Source: Paenibacillus oryzae
GTDB lineage: Bacteria > Bacillota > Bacilli > Paenibacillales > Paenibacillaceae
Assembly: GCF_001675045.1 (NCBI RefSeq)
Contig: NZ_LYPA01000078.1
Location: forward strand, 32,289-90,590
Direction of reading: 5' to 3'
DNA length: 58,302 nt
The notes beneath the pieces were generated by a model. That model worked only from the letters and a program-made list of their open reading frames with translations. It was not told the origin of the DNA and made no database searches. A program made the translations under genes and the position numbers. Below are positions 40,732 through 48,314 of this stretch, one piece after another (the stretch's first letter is position 1; each line of letters starts with the position of its first letter).

Positions 40732-41973
40732 ATGAAACAAAGAGTTGTCGTAACGGGCATGGGGGTCATGACCTCGCTTGGTTCCGATTTGGAGCAGTTC
40801 TGGAACAACCTGCTTGAAGGAAAGTCAGGCGTTTCCGTCGTGGAGGCATTTGATTTTTCAACATACACTACGCGCATCGCTGCCGAAATCAAAAACTTTA
40901 ATCCCGAGGATTATGGTTTAGATAAAAAGGAAGCGCGCCGGATGGACCGGTTTGTGCAGTTTGCGGCCGTGGCAAGCAAGCTTGCCATTGAAGACGCGGA
41001 GCTGAATATTGGCGAAAATGCGGACCCTGAACGGGTTGGCGTCATGATCGGTTCGGGAATCGGCGGACTTGGCACTTGGGAGGATCAGCATAATATCCTT
41101 CTGGAGAAGGGGCCAAAACGCGTCAGCCCGTTTTTTATCCCGATGATGATTGCCAATATGGCTTCGGGCCAAGTGTCCATGCTGACTGGCGCCAAGGGAC
41201 CTAACAGCACAGCGGTAACCGCTTGCGCTACAGGCACGCATTCCATTGGCGATTCCTTCAAAATGATTCAGCGCGGCGATGCCGACGTCATGATCGCAGG
41301 CGGAGCGGAAGCAACGATTCGCCCGACGGGCATGGCAGGCTTCTGTTCCATGCGCGCCATGTCGGTGCGCAACGACGAGCCTGAAAAAGCAAGCCGGCCG
41401 TTCGATATCGACCGCGACGGCTTCGTCATGGGCGAAGGTTCGGGCGTGCTGGTACTGGAATCGCTGGAGCATGCCAAGGCGCGCGGCGCAAAAATTTATG
41501 CCGAGGTAATTGGTTACGGCATGAGCGGCGATGCTTATCATATGACGGAGCCCGATCCTGACGGAGCGGCGCGCTGCATGAGCAAAGCGATCAAGGATGC
41601 CGGCATCGATCCTTCCGAAATTCAATATATTAACGCGCATGGCACTTCGACGCCAGTTGGCGATCGTTCCGAAACGCTGGCTATCAAAAAAGCATTTGGC
41701 GACCATGCCTACAAGCTGGCCGTCAGCTCCACTAAATCCATGACGGGCCATTTGCTTGGCGCCGCAGGCGGCGTGGAGGCCGTTATTCTGGGGCTTACCC
41801 TGAAAAACGGCATGATTGCGCCAACGATCAACCTGGACAATCAGGACCCCGAGCTGGATCTGGACTATGTTCCTAATGTGCCGCGTGAAGCCAAGGTGAC
41901 GACGGCGCTGTCCAATTCGTTTGGTTTTGGCGGTCATAACGCCACGATCGTGATGAAGGCGTATGAGTCATGA
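40732..41973 (+). CDS. fabF: 3-oxoacyl-ACP synthase II (KAS II)
   Basis: A 413-residue chain-elongating condensing enzyme. The nucleophile Cys165 in TAVTACATGTHS, His in NAHGTSTPVGD and His in KSMTGHLLGAAGG form the active site; the C-terminus NSFGFGGHNATIVM is typical. The ATG at 40732 follows AGAGGTGA. It overlaps rnc by 11 bases. Confidence 0.96.
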   Translation: MKQRVVVTGMGVMTSLGSDLEQFWNNLLEGKSGVSVVEAFDFSTYTTRIAAEIKNFNPEDYGLDKKEARRMDRFVQFAAVASKLAIEDAELNIGENADPERVGVMIGSGIGGLGTWEDQHNILLEKGPKRVSPFFIPMMIANMASGQVSMLTGAKGPNSTAVTACATGTHSIGDSFKMIQRGDADVMIAGGAEATIRPTGMAGFCSMRAMSVRNDEPEKASRPFDIDRDGFVMGEGSGVLVLESLEHAKARGAKIYAEVIGYGMSGDAYHMTEPDPDGAARCMSKAIKDAGIDPSEIQYINAHGTSTPVGDRSETLAIKKAFGDHAYKLAVSSTKSMTGHLLGAAGGVEAVILGLTLKNGMIAPTINLDNQDPELDLDYVPNVPREAKVTTALSNSFGFGGHNATIVMKAYES

Positions 41974-42661
41974 AACCTTTGACGAGCTGCAGCAGAAGCT
42001 GCAGCTCGATTTTAAACGAACCAAGCTGCTGAAGCAGGCTTTTACGCATACCTCATATGTAAATGAGCATAAGCGGGGTTCAGTTCAAGATAATGAGCGG
42101 CTGGAATTTCTTGGCGATGCGGTGCTTCAGCTGCTGGTATCAGAATATTTGTTTGCTACATATCCAAAAAGGCCGGAAGGCGAATTGACCCGGATGCGCG
42201 CATCCGTCGTATGCGAACCTTCGCTGGCCTATTTTGCGGAACGGCTGGAGCTTGGAAAACACGTTTTACTTGGTCGGGGCGAGGAGCAGCTTGGCGGTCG
42301 TAATCGTCAGGCGCTGCTGGCCGATTTGTTTGAATCCTTGGTCGGCGCCATCTATCTGGATGCCGGAATCGAGCGGACGCGCAGGTTTCTTCAGGAGCAT
42401 ATGTTTCCGTTTATCGAATCCAACGATTTTGGCCTGCTGATGAAGGATGCCAAGTCAAAGCTTCAGGAGCGGGTTCAGCATCTTGGACTAGGTCCGGTGG
42501 AATACCGCATCATGGAAGAGCGTGGTCCCGCGCATGACCGGGAGTTTGTTGTTGAGGTTTTGCTGGGCGAAAATCATTCCGGTTTAGGCGCAGGCCGAAC
42601 AAAAAAAGAAGCCGAGCAACGCGCGGCAGCGGAAGCATGGAGCAAGCTGGCGCAGGAATAA
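41963..42661 (+). CDS. rnc: Ribonuclease III
   Basis: A 232-residue double-strand-specific endoribonuclease that processes rRNA and mRNA. The catalytic signature DNERLEFLGDAVLQLL (about 42-57) and ADLFESLVGAIYLDAG carry the metal-binding acids; residues 160-230 are a dsRNA-binding domain (DAKSKLQERVQHLG... GRTKKEAEQRAAAEAW). The start overlaps fabF. A terminator follows, and smc, usually next, is 5.6 kb away. Confidence 0.96.
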   Translation: MSHETFDELQQKLQLDFKRTKLLKQAFTHTSYVNEHKRGSVQDNERLEFLGDAVLQLLVSEYLFATYPKRPEGELTRMRASVVCEPSLAYFAERLELGKHVLLGRGEEQLGGRNRQALLADLFESLVGAIYLDAGIERTRRFLQEHMFPFIESNDFGLLMKDAKSKLQERVQHLGLGPVEYRIMEERGPAHDREFVVEVLLGENHSGLGAGRTKKEAEQRAAAEAWSKLAQE

Positions 42662-42707
42662 CGATTGACAACAGATAAGTGAAAGCAACTGTTTAAGGAA
42701 GCCTTTT

Positions 42708-42736
42708 AAGCCTACTGCAGGCCGGAGAGGCTTTTT
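42708..42736 (+). terminator. Intrinsic terminator after rnc
   Basis: AAGCCT (42708-42713) pairs with AGGCTT (42728-42733), with GGCC inside, followed by TTTT. It cuts the fab-rnc transcript from the inserted genes. Confidence 0.75.
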
Positions 42737-42754
42737 TGTTGCTTGCCGCAGGCT

Positions 42755-43312
42755 TTAAAGCCCCTCCTTGGCCGAAGCCTCCTTCATCAGCTCATAAATT
42801 TTGCGCGTTGTATTGACGTTGCGAATCGTGACGTTGCTATAAAGCTTGGTTCCGATAATTTTGGACAAGCCGCTTTTGGCAGCTGACGCCCGGCTGACCG
42901 ACCATAAGACGGCTCCCGGCGTATAAAGGACGGTTTCGATTTCCGGCTTGAAAATCAGCCCGTCCAGCACGCTTTCCTGATCAAACGCCTCCCATAAAAA
43001 CAGAACATCGCTTCTCATTTCATCGTTATTTAGCCAACTGTCCGGCAGAGCCTTCATCATGGAATGATAATCCGGCAAGCTGCGAATCAGCACCTTGATA
43101 TCCAGTCCAAACGTTTCGCTTATAATCGCTTCTACCCTTTTTGCCAAGTCATGTTTGTCGCCTTGAGAGCTTGTAAAAACAATATTGCCGGAGTTAATGT
43201 AAGTGACAACATGATTTAACCCGGCTGCCTCCATGGACACTTTCAGCGTTTTCATATCCACCTTATTGTTTCCTCCAACATTAATGCCTCTGAGCAATGC
43301 AACGTAAACCAT
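42755..43312 (-). CDS. DUF1697 family protein
   Basis: A 185-residue protein with the DUF1697 pattern: YVALLRGINVGGNNKVDMK at the start, AGLNHVVTYINSGNIVFTS, and KLYSNVTIRNVNTTRKIYELM near the end. No function is known for this family; it is common as single genes in Bacilli. AAAGGAG precedes the ATG. It runs against the flow of the core genes and marks the start of the inserted block. Confidence 0.9.
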   Translation of the reverse strand: MVYVALLRGINVGGNNKVDMKTLKVSMEAAGLNHVVTYINSGNIVFTSSQGDKHDLAKRVEAIISETFGLDIKVLIRSLPDYHSMMKALPDSWLNNDEMRSDVLFLWEAFDQESVLDGLIFKPEIETVLYTPGAVLWSVSRASAAKSGLSKIIGTKLYSNVTIRNVNTTRKIYELMKEASAKEGL

Positions 43313-43501
43313 GTCATTTCTCCTTTTTTGAAGTCGTTTTAGCGTTTTTTTACGGCAAGGCAGAATCTATTATTTCTTGTCGCTATTTTTACATCGGGTT
43401 TGTTTCTCTCATTGTAGCATTTCTTACCTGCATTTGACGGAAGGTTTTATCGTATGTGGTAATATAAGAAGAGGCAGAAGATGAGGAGGAGATGCAAGGC
43501 C

Positions 43502-44377
43502 ATGAACAATAACGTGCTGCAAGGCTTTGCGTCCCACCGTCCCTTGCAGGCTCCTTTGCTTGAGAAGCAAAGAAGCGGTTACCGCTATAGGGAATATATG
43601 CCCGATCCCAAGCTGGCCTCCCATGTGGCTTGCTTTTGGACGCTGGAGGTGGATGGCGGGGGAGAGGGGCAGCTTCATCGAATATTGCCGGACGGCTGTG
43701 TTGATCTTATTATCAATGGCAAGGCGTCGAACTTCCGCTCAGCGGCATTTTTTTCAGGTCTGATGACCCATTATGCTGTGATGGCTATTGAAGAACCCGA
43801 ATTTTCATTCGGAATACGTATGTTTGCGGGGAATGCACAGCCTTTTTTAAAGCAGCCCCCTGGACAGCTGAAGGACACACATCTTTTTATAGAGGACATT
43901 TGGGGCGCGGATGGGCTGCTTGTAGCTGAAAAGCTGTTAACCTCCGGCGCCGCCGCCGTTAACGCCATGATTGCCGTTGCGGAGGAATGGATGCTTGGCA
44001 TTTTGGCCAGGGAGGAGCTTTCTGCTGGCGGCCCCGGCTCTGCGTCCCTTTTGGTGCAAAAGGCTTTAATGGCCATTTATGATCGCAACGGTGTTTTTTC
44101 GGTAGAGGAGATGGCGGCCGAGCTTGCCTTTAGTCAGCGTCATGTGCGGCGAGCGTTTCGCGATATATTAGGAGCAAGCCCTAAATCCATTACGGAAATT
44201 ATCCGTTTTCAAAGCATTCTTCGGTTATTGGAACGCTCTCCATCCATGCCCCTTGCGGAGCTGGCCCAAACGTTCGGGTATTATGATCAGTCGCATTTTG
44301 TTAAAAGCTTCAAAGGGCTTTACGGCTTGCCGCCAGGACAGATGGGCATGATTATAAAAAAAGCCGGTGTCCATTAA
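43502..44377 (+). CDS. AraC-family transcriptional regulator (DUF6597-type sensor)
   Basis: A 291-residue regulator. The N-terminus (YMPDPKLASHVACFWTLEV, HRILPDGCVDLIING, SFGIRMFAGNAQPF) matches the DUF6597 sensing domain often found in such regulators. The C-terminus is a double helix-turn-helix of AraC type (GVFSVEEMAAELAFSQRHVRR, PLAELAQTFGYYDQSHFVKS). The ATG at 43502 follows GAGGAGGAG. The VOC-fold gene 117 bp downstream may be its target or co-transcribed. Confidence 0.92.
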   Translation: MNNNVLQGFASHRPLQAPLLEKQRSGYRYREYMPDPKLASHVACFWTLEVDGGGEGQLHRILPDGCVDLIINGKASNFRSAAFFSGLMTHYAVMAIEEPEFSFGIRMFAGNAQPFLKQPPGQLKDTHLFIEDIWGADGLLVAEKLLTSGAAAVNAMIAVAEEWMLGILAREELSAGGPGSASLLVQKALMAIYDRNGVFSVEEMAAELAFSQRHVRRAFRDILGASPKSITEIIRFQSILRLLERSPSMPLAELAQTFGYYDQSHFVKSFKGLYGLPPGQMGMIIKKAGVH

Positions 44378-44494
44378 AATAAACGCTGCCATGCAACAAC
44401 ATGTCCGTTTTTTCCTATAACAGCAGGTTGCGGGACGATAAACTAATAACAGAACGATTGATGAACTGCTAACAACGCAAAGGGGCTGAATATA

Positions 44495-44872
44495 ATGGGA
44501 ATCAAGCTGGATATGATTGGTATTGTGGTTAAGGATATGAAAAAGGCGCTGGATTTTTATCGTCTGCTTGGTTTGGACATTCCTGCGGAGGCGGATGGGG
44601 AAAAGCATGTTGAGGTTGAGCAAGGCAGCCTCCGCCTGGCCTTTGACCAGCAGGAGGTTATCAAGGACGTCTACGGAGCCTGGGAGGAGCCGGCGGGACA
44701 CCGGATCGAGCTGGCTTTTCTATGCGACAGCGGGGCGGCGGTGGACGAGCTGTATCGTAAAATAACGGAAACAGGCGAAGGCGGGTTTCGCGAGCCATGG
44801 GATGCCTTTTGGGGACAACGATATGCGATTGTGCGGGACCCCGACGGAAACCGGATCAGCTTGTTTGCTTGA
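44495..44872 (+). CDS. VOC (glyoxalase/bleomycin resistance) superfamily protein
   Basis: A 125-residue protein made of paired beta-alpha-beta-beta-beta units: KLDMIGIVVKDMKKALDFYR at the start and GQRYAIVRDPDGNRISLFA at the end, the latter typical of VOC proteins. Members bind metals, antibiotics or small electrophiles; which one here cannot be told. AAAGGGG precedes the ATG. It follows the AraC-type regulator. Confidence 0.88.
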   Translation: MGIKLDMIGIVVKDMKKALDFYRLLGLDIPAEADGEKHVEVEQGSLRLAFDQQEVIKDVYGAWEEPAGHRIELAFLCDSGAAVDELYRKITETGEGGFREPWDAFWGQRYAIVRDPDGNRISLFA

Positions 44873-44951
44873 TTGATGTGCCTGAAATGAATAAACTTTA
44901 TATCCGAAAAGGGATAGACGCAGCTTAATCCATCTCGTAATTTTCTTCGGC

Positions 44952-44977
44952 AACACCGCATACAAGCGGTGTTTTTG
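44952..44977 (+). terminator. Intrinsic terminator after the VOC gene
   Basis: AACACCGC (44952-44959) pairs perfectly with GCGGTGTT (44966-44973), followed by TTTG. Confidence 0.85.
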
Positions 44978-45049
44978 CCTTTTTCGGCGTTTTTGTGATG
45001 CAATAGAAAATCGTAATGAGAGATAATCGGGAATCACTTCGTTGTTTAT

Positions 45050-45070
45050 AGTGTAAGAGCTCTTACCACT
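45050..45070. promoter_or_regulatory. Palindrome upstream of the third ECF sigma gene
   Basis: A perfect 14-bp palindrome GTAAGAGCTCTTAC (45053-45066) extends, with one base offset, to AGTG...CACT on either side. It lies 25-40 bp before the sigma gene start and after TTTATAGTG, so it is a probable regulator site. Confidence 0.45.
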
Positions 45071-45091
45071 ACAAGAAGGGAATACGGAGCA

Positions 45092-45667
45092 ATGAAAGCA
45101 AACGAAACCAATTTTGTCAGACGTCTGCAAAAGCATAAGGAAGATGCTCTGGATTATGTCGTGGATACGTATTTGCCTCTGGTCAAAGGCACAATTGCAA
45201 AGGTGCTGATCCCGCTGCAAAACAATGGACTAATCGAGGAATGCATAAACGACACGTTTCTGGCGGTTTGGCATCATGGGGACCAATTCAGCGGCGCGCC
45301 TGAAGACTTTCGCAAATGGATTTATGCTATAGCCAGATCCAAAGCGATCGACAGCTATCGCAAGGAGATGCGCCAGCGTGAACGGATTACGGCGGAGGAG
45401 CCGGACTTCAATGCCCAATTGACGCAATCGGCGGAGGATGAGCTGTTTCTGGCTGAGGAGCAGGCTGAAATCAAGGGATTGCTGAATCAGCTTGAGGCGA
45501 CGGATCGGGAAATTTTTATAATGAAGTATATGCTGGGTATGCGGAGCGATGAAATTGCAGACCGATTAGGGTTGACGCGAACGGCTGTAGACAACCGGAT
45601 TTTTCGCGGGAAAAAAAAGCTGAAGGAAAAAGCAGCACATATAAAGCTGGGAGGAAATTTGGCATGA
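45092..45667 (+). CDS. ECF-type RNA polymerase sigma factor
   Basis: A 191-residue ECF sigma factor: region 2 VVDTYLPLVKGTIAKV and ECINDTFLAVWHHGDQF, then WIYAIARSKAIDSYRKE, region 4 YMLGMRSDEIADRLGLTRTA with VDNRIFRGKKKLKEKA after it. GAAGGGAAT precedes the ATG. It overlaps a DUF4179 anti-sigma gene as ATGA, the usual pairing for this ECF type. Confidence 0.92.
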   Translation: MKANETNFVRRLQKHKEDALDYVVDTYLPLVKGTIAKVLIPLQNNGLIEECINDTFLAVWHHGDQFSGAPEDFRKWIYAIARSKAIDSYRKEMRQRERITAEEPDFNAQLTQSAEDELFLAEEQAEIKGLLNQLEATDREIFIMKYMLGMRSDEIADRLGLTRTAVDNRIFRGKKKLKEKAAHIKLGGNLA

Positions 45668-46713
45668 ATAATGATTATCGGATGTTAAACGGAATTAAAA
45701 TAGCTGAAAACGAAATGGTGGAAGCCGAGGTAACGGATATCGAGCGCGCTGCTTTAAAGCGGACCTTGCGCTCAAAGCTGAACCGCCGGGGCAAGAAGGG
45801 AGGACACTGGCAGCGCAATGCGGCAGCAGCGGCTGTGCTGCTTGGCGTTGGCGCGGTGGCGTTAGGGCTGACATTCCCTGCATACGCAACAAGCGTCCCT
45901 TTTGTGGGCGATATCTTCAAGCTTATTGACAAAGGGAGCTCGGGTAGCGGGCTTTATGACAGCTATAAAGAAAATTCTACTGAAATCAACATAAGCAAAA
46001 CGAGTCAGGATGTCACGATTACGCTGAACGATGCCATTTTTGACGGCAAAACAACAACGATCACGTTTTCAATCAAAAGCGAAACAGATTTAGGAGAAAA
46101 TCTCACGCTTAAAGGATACCCAACGGCCCAAAAAACGTCTGGCGCTAGCGGCTCGCAGAAGATTATCAAAGTGGATGAAGGGCGCTACGTCGGCATTATA
46201 ACGGCAACTAGCTTTGACCACAACGGCGCAGACTCCATCAAAATGAACTGGGATATTGACAGCATCGTTCAAATGGACGGCGACTCTATGCGAGAGATGA
46301 AAGGAACATGGAATTTTGCTCTGGAGCTTGCATCAACGGAACAAACGGTCCAACTGGTCGGGGAATCCACGGAGCACGGGGAGGCAACTTTGGCTATAGA
46401 AAAAATCATCTATTCTCCAATGTCCTTTACTGTTTATTACGGGTATGATATTTCGAAAGAAGTTGCGCAGGAATGGAATGACCCTGATATTGAGCTGAGT
46501 ATCGTTGACAATTTGGGTAATGTATATAACGGGCAAGGCAATGGCGGTCGTGGAATAAAGGAGAATTCCGGGATGAAATGGAGCATGACCAAAACGTTCC
46601 AGCAGCTCCAACCGGATGCATCGGAATTAATCATAACGCCAACCATTGTGAAGCCGGGTGAAGATGGCCAAACGGTTGTGCTGGATGAGATAGTAATTCC
46701 GATAAAGAAATAA
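45664..46713 (+). CDS. DUF4179-domain membrane anti-sigma factor
   Basis: A 349-residue protein: cytosolic N-terminus, one membrane segment at about 52-72 (NAAAAAVLLGVGAVALGLTF) and a large extracytoplasmic part. The piece AYATSVPFVGDIFKLIDKGS with the following ISKTSQDVTITLNDAIFDGK is the DUF4179 signature. These proteins hold cognate ECF sigma factors at the membrane. ATGA coupling with the sigma gene; terminator follows. Confidence 0.88.
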   Translation: MNNDYRMLNGIKIAENEMVEAEVTDIERAALKRTLRSKLNRRGKKGGHWQRNAAAAAVLLGVGAVALGLTFPAYATSVPFVGDIFKLIDKGSSGSGLYDSYKENSTEINISKTSQDVTITLNDAIFDGKTTTITFSIKSETDLGENLTLKGYPTAQKTSGASGSQKIIKVDEGRYVGIITATSFDHNGADSIKMNWDIDSIVQMDGDSMREMKGTWNFALELASTEQTVQLVGESTEHGEATLAIEKIIYSPMSFTVYYGYDISKEVAQEWNDPDIELSIVDNLGNVYNGQGNGGRGIKENSGMKWSMTKTFQQLQPDASELIITPTIVKPGEDGQTVVLDEIVIPIKK

Positions 46714-46740
46714 ACAAAGTTGATTGAAACGCAGAGTAGG

Positions 46741-46776
46741 GAGCAGTCCGCAGGAGTGGGGCTGCTCTTTTTTTAT
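46741..46776 (+). terminator. Intrinsic terminator after the DUF4179 gene
   Basis: GAGCAG (46741-46746) pairs with CTGCTC (46762-46767), with CC/GG closing inside, followed by a run of T. Confidence 0.8.
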
Positions 46777-46882
46777 TGTTTTTTTTAATGCGATACTTAT
46801 TGATATTATTGGAAAATAGATGTATTGTATAGGCCTAGGTAACTACATATGCGTCTATAGAACTGCTTTGGGGGCACAAAAA

Positions 46883-47824
46883 ATGAGCTTTCTTAAAAAC
46901 TTAATTTCTTTTGGGGCACATGGGCGAATTGAGCGCAAAGTGGAGGAATTCGAAGATTTAAAAGAGCAATACAATGCTTTGTATTTACAAATGGAAACTA
47001 GGCGCGAACAAGTGAATCACGTTTTGGAGAATGTTATTCAAGTCAAGCTTAGTGCCGTAAAGAGTCTTGAGAAAATTAATAGCATAGCCAAAAATATTAA
47101 GAGCAAAGATCGGGAGTTTATTTATCGACAACTTGGAAATCAGTACGAGTCTGTAGATTTTAAGCATATTGACGCAACTATTACAGCCGGACAGACGGCT
47201 GCATCGGCAACAAAAGGGCTTTCTGCGGGAGTCAGTACTGCATTAGGAGCATGGGCGCTTGCCAGCACGTTAGGCTCAGCTTCTACTGGCGCAGCTATTG
47301 CTTCATTGTCTGGGGCAGCTGCCACCAATGCAACGCTTGCCTGGTTTGGGGGAGGCGCACTAGCAGCCGGGGGCGGTGGAATTGCTGCTGGGACGGCTGT
47401 CCTTGGCGGACTTGTTGCCATCCCCGCTTTAGCAGTTATGGGAGTGTTCAGCCATTTAAGCGCTAACAAGAAAATCAACCAAATTGAAAGAGAAATGAAC
47501 AAGGCACTTGAACATATTGACCTGATTGAAGCGAATTTGCTTCAACTTCAGCTTATTGAGAAACGCTCTGATGAATTGACTAATGCAATTAGGAAAGCAC
47601 AGCAAGTATTTGAGCATGAATTAAAGCAGACGTTACTTTCTTTGAATAAATGGAAGATTTTTTCCACGATGATACGATGGGTAAGGAAAACGATACTAAG
47701 ACGTGATTTTTACTCTGAGAAGGATTTGCAACATATTGCTTACATTGGCGGTATTGCATCCGATTTTGCTGTGTTAATCGATACGCCGGTTTTTGATGAA
47801 TCGTCAGAGAGGGGATTTATGTAA
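46883..47824 (+). CDS. Coiled-coil protein with long glycine-rich membrane segment (unknown function)
   Basis: A 313-residue protein of three parts. Residues 15-75 are charged and helical (RIERKVEEFEDLKEQY), probably coiled coil. Residues 101-190 are almost free of charge and rich in Gly/Ala (GAAIASLSGAAATNATLAWF, then GGGALAAGGGGIAAGTAVLG), like a glycine-zipper or pore-type membrane hairpin. Residues 195-260 are again a coiled coil, then a basic stretch (RWVRKTILRRDF). No signal peptide. The ATG at 46883 has GGGGG nine bases upstream. AT-rich against its neighbours; overlaps its partner gene by one base. Pore-forming or membrane-remodelling activity is inferred from shape only. Confidence 0.7.
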   Translation: MSFLKNLISFGAHGRIERKVEEFEDLKEQYNALYLQMETRREQVNHVLENVIQVKLSAVKSLEKINSIAKNIKSKDREFIYRQLGNQYESVDFKHIDATITAGQTAASATKGLSAGVSTALGAWALASTLGSASTGAAIASLSGAAATNATLAWFGGGALAAGGGGIAAGTAVLGGLVAIPALAVMGVFSHLSANKKINQIEREMNKALEHIDLIEANLLQLQLIEKRSDELTNAIRKAQQVFEHELKQTLLSLNKWKIFSTMIRWVRKTILRRDFYSEKDLQHIAYIGGIASDFAVLIDTPVFDESSERGFM

Positions 47825-48237
47825 TGTTTAGAAAAGAAAATCAACTGCAAAAATCAGCTCAAAAGCTTGGGGAAGCCGCAAAAATAATTCCTGCTCCCAA
47901 TGTTCTTGAATTTTTCAAGGTGCTGGCGGATGCCTATAAGGAAAATCAGCATGCTCAATTAGAGCTGGCTAAGCTAGAAGCCCAGAAGGAGATTGTTCTT
48001 TCGGAAATAAAAAACAAATATGAGTTGTATTACAAAGTATTCGATGCCATTTTTGACGAGCGCAAAACAGCAATTCATAAGTCATTTGAAATTATTGACC
48101 GTGGCTTGGCGTCAAATAATAAGGAAATGATTGGAATGGGACTCCAAGGTCTCAGCAAAATAGTTTCAAGCAGCCCGTTTTCTAATATTCATGAACTGAC
48201 TGGCCTTATGGAAGGTAGAAAAATTATTGAAATATAG
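47824..48237 (+). CDS. Partner protein of the glycine-rich membrane protein (unknown function)
   Basis: A 137-residue, mostly helical, soluble protein: ENQHAQLELAKLEAQKEIVL and SEIKNKYELYYKVFDAIFDE suggest coiled coil, followed by KTAIHKSFEIIDRGLASNNK and a C-terminus MGLQGLSKIVSSSPFSNI. No known domain is recognised. Its start overlaps the stop of the upstream gene (TAATG), so it is made in step with it. Immunity, adaptor or regulator roles are all possible. Low GC and the site between rnc and smc suggest the pair was acquired together. Confidence 0.7.
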   Translation: MFRKENQLQKSAQKLGEAAKIIPAPNVLEFFKVLADAYKENQHAQLELAKLEAQKEIVLSEIKNKYELYYKVFDAIFDERKTAIHKSFEIIDRGLASNNKEMIGMGLQGLSKIVSSSPFSNIHELTGLMEGRKIIEI

Positions 48238-48314
48238 TGTTGCGCCGAATTACTTGCACCTTATATCCGCCCTCAAATCTATGCTACAATGGAGGGTGAG
48301 GTGAAACCCAGACC

